DNA from: Gemmata palustris
GTDB taxonomy: Bacteria; Planctomycetota; Planctomycetia; Gemmatales; Gemmataceae
Direction: 5' to 3'
Length of the DNA stretch: 64,000 bases
Assembly (NCBI RefSeq): GCF_017939745.1
Contig: NZ_JAGKQQ010000001.1
Location: 3,410,001-3,474,000, forward strand
The number at the start of each line of letters is the position of its first letter. Positions within the stretch are counted from its first letter, which is position 1. Positions 17,029-26,127 of the stretch are shown piece by piece. The position numbers and the translations under genes were made by a program. The notes under the pieces are model-generated. The model ran no database searches, was not told the DNA's origin, and was given only the letters and a program-made list of their open reading frames with translations.

Positions 17029-19803
17029 ATGCGCCACACGCGATTCCCGGTCTGGCTCGTCAGCTCGGTCCTCCTGACCGGTGGCGGCCCCGCGTTCGCG
17101 GCCGATCCCCCCACCCCGTCGTTCGCGACCGACGTGGCCCCACTCCTGAGCGCGAAGTGCGTGCGCTGCCACGGCGAGAAAGTGAAGAAAGGCGATCTCG
17201 ATCTGAGCACACCCGCCGGGGTACTGAAGGGCGGCGAATCCGGCCCCACGGTGGTGTCCGGCAAGCCGGAGAAAAGCCCGCTCTACGAGATGGTCCACAA
17301 GGGCGCGATGCCTCCAGGCAAGAAAGACACGCTCGCGGTGACCGAAGTTGACACGCTCCGACGGTGGATCGCGGCCGGCGCAAAGGTGCCCGACGGCATC
17401 GCGGAAGCGAAGCTGACTCAGCACGACGTGATCCCGATCATGCTGCGACACTGCACGGCGTGCCACGGTCGGCACTTGCAAGAAGCGCGCCTCGACTTGC
17501 GGACCCCGGCAGCGATGCTGAAGGGCGGGAAATCCGGCCCCGCATTCGTACCGGGCAAACCGGCCGAGAGCCTGATTATCAAGCGGATCGCGGCCGATCA
17601 GATGCCCCCCCCAACGAAGCTCGTCGAAGCGTGCGTGAAGCCGGTGGACAAGACCGAACTGGAGACGCTCACGAAGTGGATCGCCGCCGGCGCGCCGGTC
17701 GTGGACGTGCAACCGGACACCGCAACCACGACGCCCGACGCGCTCGTCACCGATAAGGACCGGGACTTCTGGGCGTTCCGCCCGCCGCAACCGGTGAAGG
17801 TGCCCGCGGTGCGAAACGGCACCCGCGTCCGCAGCCCGATCGATGCGTTCGTCCTTCAGAAGCTTGAAGCAAAGGGTCTTTCGCTCGCGCCAGATGCCGA
17901 TCGCGCAGCGCTCGTGCGCCGGGCGTACTTCGACCTCATCGGTCTGCCACCCGAACCGGCCGAAGTGAAGGCATTTCTCGAAGACAAAGCGCCGGACGCT
18001 TACGAGAAGTTGGTCGACAAGCTTCTCGCTTCGCCGCGCTACGGCGAGCGCTGGGGGCGCTATTGGCTCGACCTCGCGGGCTACGCGGACTCCGAAGGTA
18101 AACGCGAACAAGACCTCCCGCGCCCGCACGCCTGGCGCTACCGCGATTACGTCATCAAGAGCTTCAACGCGGACAAGCCCTACGACCAGTTCTTGAAGGA
18201 ACAGCTCGCGGGGGACGAACTCGCGGACTACATGAGCACGAAGGAGATCACGCCGCAGATTTATGACAATCTCGTCGCCACGGGGTTCCTCCGAATGACG
18301 CCGGACGCGACCTGGGCGAACATCACCGGGTTCGTCCCGGACCGCATCGAGGTGATGGCCGACCAGATCGACGTTCTCGGCTCCGCGCTGATGGGCCTCA
18401 CGATGAAGTGCGCCCGGTGCCACACCCACAAGTTCGACCCGATCCCGCACCGCGACTATTACCGGCTCGTCGCGGTGTTTAAAGGTGCGCTCGACGAATA
18501 CGACTGGCTCAAGCCGGAAATTCGCCCCGGTATCGGCCCCGAGAGCATCGACGTTGCTCCCCCGCGCCTGCTCTCCCTTGTAACCACGGCCGAGCGCAAG
18601 GTGTGGGAAGCAAAGAACGGCAAGCCCGGCGCGAAGCCGACACCGGAACCGAAGGTCCAGGCGATCTGGGACCGCGGGGAACCGTCACCGACGTACATCT
18701 ACCGGCGCGGCGATTACCTGATGCCCGGCGCGCTCGTCGGGCCGGGTGTGCCGTCCGTCCTCACGGACGGTAAGACGCCGTTCGAGGTGAAACCGCCGTG
18801 GCCGGGCGCGAAGCAGACCGGTCGGCGGCTCGCGTTCGCGAAGTGGCTCACGCGACCCGATCACCCGCTCACGGCCCGCGTGATGGTGAACCGCATCTGG
18901 AAGCACCATTTCGGCACCGGAATCGTGCCCACGCTCGCGAATTTCGGCAAAGCCGGCGCCCCGCCCACGCACCCCGAATTGCTCGATTGGCTCGCGCGCG
19001 AGTTTGTTAACCCCTCCCCAACCCCTCCCCTAAACGGAGAGGGGCTTAAAACAACTGCTGGTTCTTCCTCCCCCTTCCCTTCAGGGAGGGGGGCCGGGGG
19101 GGTAGGTTCTCCCCCTTGGAGCATCAAAGCGATGCACCGGCTCATCATGACGAGCACCACCTACCGGCAATCATCCGCGATCGTGCCCGAAGCGAAAAAG
19201 CTCGACCCCGCGAACGCGCTCTACTCGCGCATGCCGCTCGTCCGGCTCGACGCAGAAGCGCTTTACGATTCGCTCCTGTTGGTCGCGGGCAAACTGGACG
19301 AAACCCGCGGCGGCCCTGCGGACGCGGTGCAAGTGCGCAAAGACGGCCTCGTGACCCCCGGCGGGAACGCGAAGGGCTGGCGCCGACTCGTCTACGTGCA
19401 GCAAACGCGCAAGCAGCCGGCCACGCACGCCGAAACGTTCGACTTCCCGCAAATGAACCCGAACTGCATCGAGCGCCGCGACTCGACCGTTGCTCCGCAA
19501 GCCCTCCACCTGATGAACAACGGGATGGTGGAGCAACTCGCGACCGAGTTCGCCAAGCGCGTGCGCCGGGTCGCGGGTGACGATCGCGGGAAGCAGGTCG
19601 AAGCCGTGTACCTGATCGCGCTGAGCCGGTTGCCGACCGACGAGGAGAAGCAGCTCGGCCGCGACGCGATCCGCGAGTTGGCCAATACCTGGAGCAAACA
19701 ACTCGCCGCGAGCAAACCCGCCAGCGATACCGTCGAACTCAAGGCACTGGCGACCTACTGCCACACGGTACTGAATTCCGCCGCGTTCCTGTTCGTGGAT
19801 TAG
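17029..19803 (+). CDS. planctomycete cytochrome c (PSCyt1) / DUF1549 / DUF1553 protein with in-frame repeat insertion
   Basis: A 924-residue exported protein. After a signal peptide ([17 protein letters not shown]) two haem-c motifs follow (CVRCHG and CTACHG), each with a KGGESGP or KGGKSGP segment, defining the PSCyt1-type region (about 30-230). DUF1549 begins near [16 protein letters not shown] and includes [20 protein letters not shown] and a further [14 protein letters not shown]1553 covers the C-terminal third ([35 protein letters not shown]). Function is unproven; polysaccharide breakdown with the partner DUF1501 protein has been proposed for the family. A repeat-derived stretch of about 34 residues (rich in Pro, Ser and Gly) interrupts the DUF1553 domain near residue 660. 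ATG at 17029 is preceded by GAGGG; an upstream in-frame ATG at 16858 lacks coding character. Confidence 0.88.
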   Translation: MRHTRFPVWLVSSVLLTGGGPAFAADPPTPSFATDVAPLLSAKCVRCHGEKVKKGDLDLSTPAGVLKGGESGPTVVSGKPEKSPLYEMVHKGAMPPGKKDTLAVTEVDTLRRWIAAGAKVPDGIAEAKLTQHDVIPIMLRHCTACHGRHLQEARLDLRTPAAMLKGGKSGPAFVPGKPAESLIIKRIAADQMPPPTKLVEACVKPVDKTELETLTKWIAAGAPVVDVQPDTATTTPDALVTDKDRDFWAFRPPQPVKVPAVRNGTRVRSPIDAFVLQKLEAKGLSLAPDADRAALVRRAYFDLIGLPPEPAEVKAFLEDKAPDAYEKLVDKLLASPRYGERWGRYWLDLAGYADSEGKREQDLPRPHAWRYRDYVIKSFNADKPYDQFLKEQLAGDELADYMSTKEITPQIYDNLVATGFLRMTPDATWANITGFVPDRIEVMADQIDVLGSALMGLTMKCARCHTHKFDPIPHRDYYRLVAVFKGALDEYDWLKPEIRPGIGPESIDVAPPRLLSLVTTAERKVWEAKNGKPGAKPTPEPKVQAIWDRGEPSPTYIYRRGDYLMPGALVGPGVPSVLTDGKTPFEVKPPWPGAKQTGRRLAFAKWLTRPDHPLTARVMVNRIWKHHFGTGIVPTLANFGKAGAPPTHPELLDWLAREFVNPSPTPPLNGEGLKTTAGSSSPFPSGRGAGGVGSPPWSIKAMHRLIMTSTTYRQSSAIVPEAKKLDPANALYSRMPLVRLDAEALYDSLLLVAGKLDETRGGPADAVQVRKDGLVTPGGNAKGWRRLVYVQQTRKQPATHAETFDFPQMNPNCIERRDSTVAPQALHLMNNGMVEQLATEFAKRVRRVAGDDRGKQVEAVYLIALSRLPTDEEKQLGRDAIRELANTWSKQLAASKPASDTVELKALATYCHTVLNSAAFLFVD
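19009..19109. repeat. dispersed palindromic repeat inserted in frame within a DUF1553 coding sequence
   Basis: The segment AACCCCTCCCCAACCCCTCC through GGGGGGTAGGTT is a full copy of the family seen at 13811-13894, yet it lies inside an open reading frame and keeps the frame. It encodes a Pro/Ser/Gly-rich stretch including [13 protein letters not shown] and [16 protein letters not shown] between the conserved DWLARE and HRLIMTS blocks of DUF1553. Confidence 0.8.
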
Positions 19804-19826
19804 CCGTTTACGAGCCGCGACCGCAA

Positions 19827-21084
19827 CAGTAGTTTCAAGGCGTTGCGTTGGTTGTAAGTGTATTGTGTGGCAGGGTAATACATCGTGTGCGTGGGTATCG
19901 TGAGCGGATCCGTTGCGTGAGCCAGTCGAGCATCTCGGCCAACGGGAACTGGGCGACCCAGGCGGTCGGCGCGAGCCCGCGTGCCCGAGCGATCCGGAGC
20001 GTCAGGTACACCCACACCTGGCGCAACAGCAGGGCCACGCCCTCGAGCAGCAACCGGTACTCGGGGTTGGTGCTGGTGGTCCACCCGCGGGCCTGGTTCT
20101 TCTGCCGATAGCTGGTCTCGATCCCGAACCGCTCTCGGTACCGCCGGCGCCCCAACCGAGCCCGGTTCGCCTCCGACACGGCGGTCGCATCGCCCCACCC
20201 GCGGAACGCGTACACCCGGGCGTGCGATTCGCCCTTCCGTTGCCACACGAGCACCCGAGTCGATACCGCCTTGCGGCTCTTCTCGGTGACCCACTCCATG
20301 GTGGTGATGGTGCCGTGGGGTTGGGTGTAGCTGGCGTTGCGGCGGTTGGTACCGGTGCCCTTCTTGCGCATCGGGACCGTGTAGCTCAGGTTCCGTTCCT
20401 GCAACAGCAACAGGGTCTCCCCGCTGTCGAACCCGGCGTCCAGAACCACCCCGCGGACCGTGAGCCCGCGGGCCGCCACCTGGTCCAGAAGGGTCTGCAC
20501 CTGCTGGTGCGGCTTGGTTCCTTTCGTCACGCTCATCAGCCCCACGGTGTACCGCCGGTGCTTGTGAATCAGTACCCCGGTGGCGTACGCGTGAAAGAAC
20601 GAGGTCCCGGCCTTCTTGGGTCCGCCGATGATCCCCGGGGTGCTGCGATCCCCATAAAAGGGGACGTAATGCACATCGATGGCACACGTCCACCGGCGCC
20701 TCCGGTCCCGGCGCGTGAACCCCGCCACCTGGTGAAGGGCATCCACCAACCGGGCCGTGAGTTGGTCCCGGGAACCCCGGTTGGCGTGCATCGCCTGTCG
20801 CGCGGTCTCGTGGGAGAACCCGAAGTACCGGGTCACTACCGCGAACAACGTGCGGGTGGTGCCCGCGATCAACAGCACCAGGTCGAGCAACTGGGTGCGC
20901 GTGACCGACCGCTTGTAGTCGGTCCAACCCAGGGCCCGTTCCAACGTTCGGCGCGTCAGTGCGTGGACCACCGCCGGGGTGATCGTAGAGTAACCACGTC
21001 GCATGGGAGGCTCCCGTTCAAGTGCCTGAGAACCTTGAACTTAGGAACTCCCATGCGGCACTGCCAAATCACTTGAAACTACTG
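19827..21084 (-). mobile_element. complete insertion sequence, 1258 bp, IS4-superfamily (ISH3-like)
   Basis: The element is bounded by perfect 13-bp terminal inverted repeats: CAGTAGTTTCAAG at 19827-19839 and CTTGAAACTACTG at 21072-21084. It is flanked by a 4-bp direct repeat GCAA (19823-19826 and 21085-21088). Removing the element and one GCAA restores an intact copy of the local palindromic repeat, which proves insertion into that repeat. It carries one full-length transposase gene on the minus strand. The 4-bp duplication, the length and the transposase signature fit ISH3-like or IS701-like groups of the IS4 superfamily; the exact family needs comparison. Confidence 0.92.
19835..21004 (-). 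CDS. DDE transposase of the insertion sequence
   Basis: A 389-residue RNase H-fold transposase. The catalytic triad can be placed at CAIDVHYVPFYG (first Asp), VRGVVLDAGFDSGE (second Asp) and RYRERFGIETSYRQKNQ (Glu), the last matching the Y-(2)R-(3)E-type signature of the IS4 superfamily. The N-terminal 100 residues (HALTRRTLERALGWTDYKRS) are probably the DNA-binding part. The ATG at 21002-21004 leaves 80 bases to the right terminal repeat; the stop lies close to the left terminal repeat. No frameshift or premature stop is visible, so the element may still be active. Inserted between genes that are normally adjacent, the DUF1553 and DUF1501 genes. Confidence 0.9.
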   Translation of the reverse strand: MRRGYSTITPAVVHALTRRTLERALGWTDYKRSVTRTQLLDLVLLIAGTTRTLFAVVTRYFGFSHETARQAMHANRGSRDQLTARLVDALHQVAGFTRRDRRRRWTCAIDVHYVPFYGDRSTPGIIGGPKKAGTSFFHAYATGVLIHKHRRYTVGLMSVTKGTKPHQQVQTLLDQVAARGLTVRGVVLDAGFDSGETLLLLQERNLSYTVPMRKKGTGTNRRNASYTQPHGTITTMEWVTEKSRKAVSTRVLVWQRKGESHARVYAFRGWGDATAVSEANRARLGRRRYRERFGIETSYRQKNQARGWTTSTNPEYRLLLEGVALLLRQVWVYLTLRIARARGLAPTAWVAQFPLAEMLDWLTQRIRSRYPRTRCITLPHNTLTTNATP

Positions 21085-21305
21085 GCAAGGGAGCGGGAGG
21101 CGCAATAGCCCCGGCCGTCGCGGTTCGACACACGGGGAGCCACAGCACCGCTCCCTTGCGGTCGCGGCTCGTTCGATCCGCTGCGACCGGGGGTTTACGA
21201 GCCGCGACCGCAAGGGAGCGGGAGGCGCAATAGCCCCAGCCGGCGCGGTTCGACACACCGGGGAGCCGCGGCACCACTCCCTTGCGGTCGCGGCTCGTTC
21301 GATCC
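21085..21305. repeat. tandem pair of GAGCCGCGACCGCAAGGGAG palindromic units (first one split by the IS)
   Basis: Each unit of about 119 bp starts with TTTACGAGCCGCGACCGCAA, runs GGGAGCGGGAGGCGCAATAG, then a CGCGGTTCGACACAC centre, and ends with the reverse complement CTCCCTTGCGGTCGCGGCTC followed by GTTCGATCCG. The first unit begins at 19807 and is interrupted by the insertion sequence; the second runs from about 21194 to 21305. The same family appears at 37849-38101, 53874-54040 and 57839-58080. Confidence 0.85.
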
Positions 21306-21430
21306 GTTACGATGAGACCGACAGCGCTAAAACGAGATGGGACCGGAACGAATGGAAGGTGCCTCAGCGGTCCCAGGATCAAGAACCCGCCCTTGCCGTC
21401 GCAGTTTGTCAGACAACACGGGGCCACCCG

Positions 21431-22867
21431 ATGCGTGCTTCACTGCTCCACAGGCGCGATCTGTTCCACAGCATCCCTGGCGGGATCTTTGGCGCTGCAC
21501 TCGCATCGCTCCTCGGCGCCGATGACGCACGCGCGGAAGACTCCGCGCCGTTCGCGGACCTCAAGCCCCGGAAACCACACTTCGTGGGAAAGGCGAAGGC
21601 CGTCATTCACCTGTTCCAGAACGGCGGGCCGAGCCAGATGGACCTGTTCGACCCGAAGCCGGAACTCGACCGGCTCCACGGGAAGTCCTACGCAGACAAA
21701 CTCGCGGGCGAAATCGAGTTCGTGAAGAGCGCGGGCGCGATCATGCGCAGCCCGTTCAAGTTCGCGAAGCACGGCAAGTGCGGGGCGCCGGTCTCCGACG
21801 CGATGCCGCACTTCGCCGGGGCGGTCGATGACGTTACGTTCATCCGATCGATGCACACGACGAGCATCACGCACGAGCCCGCCGTGTACATGATTCAATC
21901 GGGCAAGATCACTCCGGGTCGACCGACCCTCGGCGCCTGGGTGACTTACGGGCTCGGCAGCGAGAACCAGAACCTCCCCGCGTATGTGGTGCTCGACGAC
22001 CCCAAGGGCCTGCCCGTAAACGGCGTGGAGAACTGGCAGTCCGGGTTCCTGCCGCCGATGTTCCAGGGTACGCGGTTCCGCTCGACCGGTTCGCCCGTGC
22101 TGAACCTGAAGCCCGACACCGAGCGCCCCGTGCCCGTTGCGCGGGCCGAAAGTGAGCTGCTCGCCAAGCTCGACGCGATGCACAAGCGCGACCGCCCGAA
22201 CCAGCCGACGCTCGATGCGCGGATCGCCTCTTACGAACTGGCCGGGCGGATGCAGCTCGAAGCCACGGACGCGCTCGACATCTCGAAAGAACCGCTCCGC
22301 GTGCAGGAGATGTACGGCATCGGGAAGGAGCCGACGGACTCTTACGGGCGCCGGTGCCTCATCGCCCGGCGCCTGATCGAGCGCGGCGTGCGGTTCGTGC
22401 AGCTTTACATCAACAGCCACATTTGGGACACGCACAGCAACATCGCGGCCGAACTGAAGTCCGCGTGCGACCGCACCGACAAGCCCACCGCAGCGCTGCT
22501 CCGCGACCTCAAGGACCGCGGGTTGCTCGACAGCACGCTCGTGGTTTGGGGCGGCGAGTTCGGGCGGTTGCCAATCGCGCAACTTCCGCCCGACAAGGAC
22601 GAACGCAAGGCCGGGCGCGATCACAACAAGAACGCCTTCTGTTCGTGGATGGCCGGCGGGGGAACGAAACCGGGCCTCACTTACGGCGCCACAGACGAAC
22701 TCGGGCTCAACGCGGTGGAGAACCGCGTGAGTGTCCGTGACTGGCACGCGACCATCCTGCACCTGCTCGGAATGAACCACGAGCAGCTCTTCATCGAGCA
22801 AAACGGACTAAAGGAGAAGCTCACCGGCGTCGAGGACGCGCACGTCGTGAAGGGGATTCTGGCATGA
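21431..22867 (+). CDS. DUF1501 domain-containing protein (sulfatase-like fold, Tat-type signal)
   Basis: A 478-residue protein of the DUF1501 family, an alkaline-phosphatase/sulfatase-like fold widespread in planctomycetes. The N-terminus HRRDLFHSIPGGIFGAALAS is a twin-arginine-like signal. Family segments include AKAVIHLFQNGGPSQMDLFD, VDDVTFIRSMHTTSITHEPA, GVRFVQLYINSHIWDTHSNI, LVVWGGEFGRLP and GRDHNKNAFCSWMAGGGTKP, the last holding probable metal ligands. It normally sits next to a DUF1549/DUF1553 gene, and here the partner ends at 19803 with the insertion sequence lodged in between. ATG at 21431 is chosen to begin at the signal peptide, with a GGGG upstream. Substrate unknown. Confidence 0.9.
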   Translation: MRASLLHRRDLFHSIPGGIFGAALASLLGADDARAEDSAPFADLKPRKPHFVGKAKAVIHLFQNGGPSQMDLFDPKPELDRLHGKSYADKLAGEIEFVKSAGAIMRSPFKFAKHGKCGAPVSDAMPHFAGAVDDVTFIRSMHTTSITHEPAVYMIQSGKITPGRPTLGAWVTYGLGSENQNLPAYVVLDDPKGLPVNGVENWQSGFLPPMFQGTRFRSTGSPVLNLKPDTERPVPVARAESELLAKLDAMHKRDRPNQPTLDARIASYELAGRMQLEATDALDISKEPLRVQEMYGIGKEPTDSYGRRCLIARRLIERGVRFVQLYINSHIWDTHSNIAAELKSACDRTDKPTAALLRDLKDRGLLDSTLVVWGGEFGRLPIAQLPPDKDERKAGRDHNKNAFCSWMAGGGTKPGLTYGATDELGLNAVENRVSVRDWHATILHLLGMNHEQLFIEQNGLKEKLTGVEDAHVVKGILA

Positions 22868-23535
22868 CGGAGGATAAGTGGCTGGAATGCTCCGATCCAG
22901 AAACCATGCTCGAGGTTCTGCGGGACAAAGCAAGCGATAGGAAGCTACGGTTCGCGTCGGGGCAGTTTTGCCTGAATTACATCCGTCCATTTTCGCCCTG
23001 GCTACCTTGGGGCGAAATGACTCCCGGCACACTCGAGAGCGCGAAACATTCCAGTGAAGACGGCACCCGATACGAAGACCTGATAGTCGATCCCGAGAAC
23101 GGCGACCTACCCAGCATCCTAATCCACGAGAATGCGTACACCGCCGCGTGGGGTACCTGGGTCGCACTCACAAGACTGATACGCAGGGCAATCTTCATTC
23201 GCAGCTATGAAGCTGAATTCAATCTCGAAGCGCTCTTCGCAGATATTGAAGCAGCAACAGGCGCGTTCAATGTTACACAAGCCGCTCTGCTCCGCGACAT
23301 CTTCGGGAACCCGTTTCGGCCGGTCGTGCTCGCCCCGGAGTGGCGCACGGAAACGGCTCGCGCGCTCGCCGCACAGATGTACGAATCGCGCGAGTTCAGC
23401 GCGATGCCGATCCTCGCCGACGCACTTCAGGACGCCGGTTGCGAAAACACCGATATCCTGAACCATTGCCGCGATAGTACCACCCCGCACGTCCGCGGGT
23501 GCTGGGTCGTTGATCTTCTCCTCGGTAAATGCTGA
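22864..23535 (+). CDS. protein of unknown function, probably a Gemmata-type multicopy family
   Basis: A 223-residue protein starting MTEDKWLECSDPETMLEVLR with a conserved-looking C-terminal half (ALLRDIFGNPFRPV, MPILADALQDAGCENTDILN, HVRGCWVVDLLLGK). I recall similar proteins recurring many times in Gemmata genomes, usually with a cysteine-rich ACCRR segment after the N-terminal RKLR; that segment is missing here and the region 30-110 is divergent, so this copy may be decayed or specialised. The start ATG overlaps the DUF1501 stop (ATGA), indicating co-translation. Base composition of the first half is less GC-biased than in its neighbours. No signal peptide or membrane segment is visible, and no function can be given. 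Confidence 0.7.
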   Translation: MTEDKWLECSDPETMLEVLRDKASDRKLRFASGQFCLNYIRPFSPWLPWGEMTPGTLESAKHSSEDGTRYEDLIVDPENGDLPSILIHENAYTAAWGTWVALTRLIRRAIFIRSYEAEFNLEALFADIEAATGAFNVTQAALLRDIFGNPFRPVVLAPEWRTETARALAAQMYESREFSAMPILADALQDAGCENTDILNHCRDSTTPHVRGCWVVDLLLGKC

Positions 23536-23553
23536 CGATCGGAACGTGACCGC

Positions 23554-24852
23554 ATGGGAACACCAGAACCCTCCCCCGAAAACCTTCCTGCACCGGTGGC
23601 AACGAAGGACGCGACCAGCCTGCGCGACATCTCCCCGCAGCAGTGGAAGTCCGGCGCCGCCGCGTGGCTGGGCTGGATGTTCGACGGCCTCGACATGCAC
23701 CTGTACGTGCTCGTGGCCACGCCGTTCGTCGCCGAACTCATCATGCAGCCGGACCCGAAGCACCCGGACGTCGGGTTCTACGGATCGTGGATCCAGGCCG
23801 CGTTCCTGTTCGGGTGGGCGCTCGGCGGCGCGTTCTTCGGCCGCATCGCGGACCGCATCGGGCGCAGCCGCGCGCTCGTCCTCACCATTCTCATGTACGC
23901 GGCGTTCACGGGCCTGGGGGCCGCGGCGCAAACGTGGTGGCAGTTGATGATCTTCCGGTTCCTCGCGGCGCTGGGCATCGGCGGCGAGTGGGCCATTGGC
24001 GCATCACTACTTTCCGAAACCTGGCCGAAGAAGTGGCGCCCGTGGATCGCGGCCGTGCTCCAAAGTGCCGTGAACATCGGGGTGATGATCGCGGCGGCGG
24101 CCGTCTTCCTGATGGCCGACCTCCCGCCGCGCTACGTGTTCCTGATCGGTGTGGCCCCCGCGCTCATTGTGTTGTGGATTCGCCGCGCGGTACCGGAACC
24201 GGAGGAGTGGGCCGGGGCGAAGCAGGCTGCAGCCGCGAACCTACCGCGGTTCTCCGACCTGTTCCGCCCGCCGGTGCGCCGAATCACCGTGCTCACGCTG
24301 CTCGTGTGCTCCTGCGCGCTCACCGCGCACTGGGCGTTCCTGTTCTGGTACCTGCAGCACCTCCGCAACATGCCCGAACTCGCCGAGTGGACCGCGGGCG
24401 CGCGGAGCGAACTGGCCGCGACCGCGATGTGGGTCGTGATCGGCACGTCGATCGTCGGGAACTTCATGGCCGGTGCGCTCGCGAACTGGGTCCGCTACCG
24501 GTGGGCCATTGTGACGCTGTGCCTCGCGTACTGCGCGGCGATGACCGCGACCTACGGTGTGCCGCGCGACCACAATTCGTTGTGGCTCGGGTTCATCGCG
24601 ATCGGGTTGAGCCAGGGCTTGTTCGGGCTGTTCACGATGTACATGCCGCCTCTATTCCCGACGCTGTTGCGCACGACGGGCGCGGGCTTCTGCTACAACT
24701 TCGGCCGCATCGCGGCGGGGATCGGAACGGTGCTATTCGGGCTGTTCGCGCCGGTCGGCGACTACCGCCTCGCGCTGCTCGCGGCGGGCTTCCTGTTCAT
24801 CCCCGCGGCAGCCGTCGCGCTGCTGCTGCCCGAGCCGCCGGACGAAGTTTAG
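23554..24852 (+). CDS. MFS transporter (sugar/aromatic acid-type, 12 TM)
   Basis: A 432-residue integral membrane protein of the major facilitator superfamily. The first membrane helix includes WLGWMFDGLDMHLYVLV, with the Asp typical of the AAHS/sialate/sugar transporter groups. The loop 2-3 signature is GRIADRIGRSRALV, and the second helix-4 region is RFLAALGIGGEWAIGASLLSE. Twelve hydrophobic helices can be counted to the C-terminus (LLAAGFLFIPAAAVALLLPE). Motif pattern suggests proton-driven uptake of an organic acid or sugar; the substrate cannot be read from sequence. It begins 18 bases after the upstream stop, so it may be in the same transcript as the DUF1501 gene. Confidence 0.88.
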   Translation: MGTPEPSPENLPAPVATKDATSLRDISPQQWKSGAAAWLGWMFDGLDMHLYVLVATPFVAELIMQPDPKHPDVGFYGSWIQAAFLFGWALGGAFFGRIADRIGRSRALVLTILMYAAFTGLGAAAQTWWQLMIFRFLAALGIGGEWAIGASLLSETWPKKWRPWIAAVLQSAVNIGVMIAAAAVFLMADLPPRYVFLIGVAPALIVLWIRRAVPEPEEWAGAKQAAAANLPRFSDLFRPPVRRITVLTLLVCSCALTAHWAFLFWYLQHLRNMPELAEWTAGARSELAATAMWVVIGTSIVGNFMAGALANWVRYRWAIVTLCLAYCAAMTATYGVPRDHNSLWLGFIAIGLSQGLFGLFTMYMPPLFPTLLRTTGAGFCYNFGRIAAGIGTVLFGLFAPVGDYRLALLAAGFLFIPAAAVALLLPEPPDEV

Positions 24853-24862
24853 TCGCTCGCCG

Positions 24863-24980
24863 GGTGGGTCCAGGCTCGGCACAGGCCCACCACGTCGTGC
24901 GAAGACCACCCCGATTCCGCCGCGGGTTTCGTTTTCTGCCGAAGACGGGCTGGTGGGCCTGCGCAAAGCCTTGACCCACC
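24863..24980. repeat. two inverted copies of a GGTGGGCCTGCGCAAAGCC palindrome
   Basis: The 29-bp unit at 24952-24980 starts GGTGGGCCTGCGCAAAGCC and ends GACCCACC. A reverse-oriented variant lies at 24863-24891, and a third copy at 43588-43616 matches 24952-24980 at all but one base. The GGTGGG/CCCACC ends can form a short stem. This pair lies downstream of the MFS gene and may act as a terminator. Confidence 0.7.
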
Positions 24981-25046
24981 CTACACAGCACCGTCTGTTG
25001 CACGGGCCACAAGCGGGTGTTACGAAACCCCAATCGGACCTCTCCC

Positions 25047-26054
25047 ATGTCCACCGATTGCCGCGAGTTCGGTTACGCGCCCGATGACCAGTGGGCGAAG
25101 CTCCCGCCCGGTTTCGACTGGAAGGAAGTGGCTGCGGTCGCGACCGATTCGCGCGACCGCGTGTTCGTGTTTAGTCGAGGCGAGCACCCGCTCATGGTGT
25201 TCGCGCCCGACGGCACGTTCCTCGAAGAGTGGGACGCGACGATGTTCGTGCGGCCGCACGGCATCACCATCGGCCCCGATGACGCCGTCTATTGCACCGA
25301 CGACATGGGGCACACCGTTCGGAAGTTCGCGCCGGACGGCACGCTCCTGTTCACGCTCGGCACGCACGCCCAACCGTCCGACACCGGCGCGACCAGCATC
25401 GACTTCCGCACGATCAAGTTCGCAGGGCCGCCGTTCCACTACCCGACCAACCTCGCGCTCGCGCCCACCGGCGAGTTCTACGTCACCGACGGGTACGGTA
25501 ACGCCCGCGTTCACAAGTTCGGTCCCGACGGCACGCTACTCTTCTCGTGGGGCGAACCGGGGAGCGGACCGGGCCAGTTCCATGTACCGCACGGAATCGC
25601 GGTCGATCGCGACGGTGTGGTCCACGTCGCCGATCGCGAAAACAGCCGCATCCAGTCCTTCGCGTCGACCGGCGCGTTCATCTCGCAATGGACCGACCTC
25701 GCGCGCCCGTCGCAGATCTTCATCGACCGCGCCGGACGGTACTTCGTCGCGGAACTGGGCTACCGCGCCGGGATGTGGCTCGGCACCACCGCCCCGACAC
25801 CCGACGCGACCGGGGGCCGCGCGAGCGTCTTCGACGCCAACCGCAACCTGATCGCGCGCTGGGGCGGCGGGGACAACCCGACCGCGCCGGGCGACTTCTT
25901 CGCCCCGCACGACATCTGCGTGGATTCGCGCGGCGCCGTGTACGTGACGGAAGTCGCCTGGTCCGCGGGTGGCAACCGCGGGCTCGTGTCGCCGGACTGT
26001 CACGCGCTCCAGAGATTCGGTGAACCCTGCCCGCAAGGGCAGCGGGTCGTTTGA
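25047..26054 (+). CDS. NHL-repeat six-bladed beta-propeller protein (PAL/peptidylglycine lyase-like)
   Basis: A 335-residue protein of NHL repeats. Successive blades read ATDSRDRVFVFSRGEHPLMV, FAPDGTFLEEWD, VRPHGITIGPDDAVYCTDDM, YPTNLALAPTGEFYVTDGYG, VPHGIAVDRDGVVHVADREN and FAPHDICVDSRGAVYVTEVA. The pattern matches the peptidyl-alpha-hydroxyglycine lyase/NHL group in which repeated His and Asp residues coordinate a metal. There is no signal peptide, so it is probably cytoplasmic. The ATG at 25047 gives the shortest N-terminus consistent with the first blade; an earlier in-frame ATG at 25017 lies inside the preceding repeat region. A zinc dehydrogenase gene follows 73 bases downstream and may be functionally linked. 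Confidence 0.8.
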   Translation: MSTDCREFGYAPDDQWAKLPPGFDWKEVAAVATDSRDRVFVFSRGEHPLMVFAPDGTFLEEWDATMFVRPHGITIGPDDAVYCTDDMGHTVRKFAPDGTLLFTLGTHAQPSDTGATSIDFRTIKFAGPPFHYPTNLALAPTGEFYVTDGYGNARVHKFGPDGTLLFSWGEPGSGPGQFHVPHGIAVDRDGVVHVADRENSRIQSFASTGAFISQWTDLARPSQIFIDRAGRYFVAELGYRAGMWLGTTAPTPDATGGRASVFDANRNLIARWGGGDNPTAPGDFFAPHDICVDSRGAVYVTEVAWSAGGNRGLVSPDCHALQRFGEPCPQGQRVV

Positions 26055-26087
26055 CAGCCGAGGCACCTCGCCCTTGCGGACCAGTCA

Positions 26088-26110
26088 CCCGCCCCTGCGG
26101 GCGGGGTCCG
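26088..26110. repeat. CCCGCCCCTGCGGGCGGGG palindromic motif
   Basis: A short palindrome between the propeller and dehydrogenase genes. It matches, apart from two bases, the segment at 38882-38902 that lies inside the second DUF1553 gene, so the same small element occurs both between and within genes. Confidence 0.55.
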
Positions 26111-26127
26111 CGTACACAGGAGCACCC

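Noticed and set aside
19800..20927. Second long frame inside the insertion sequence
   Set aside because: It lies in another frame of the same strand and has no transposase motifs, whereas the frame 19835-21004 carries the DDE residues.
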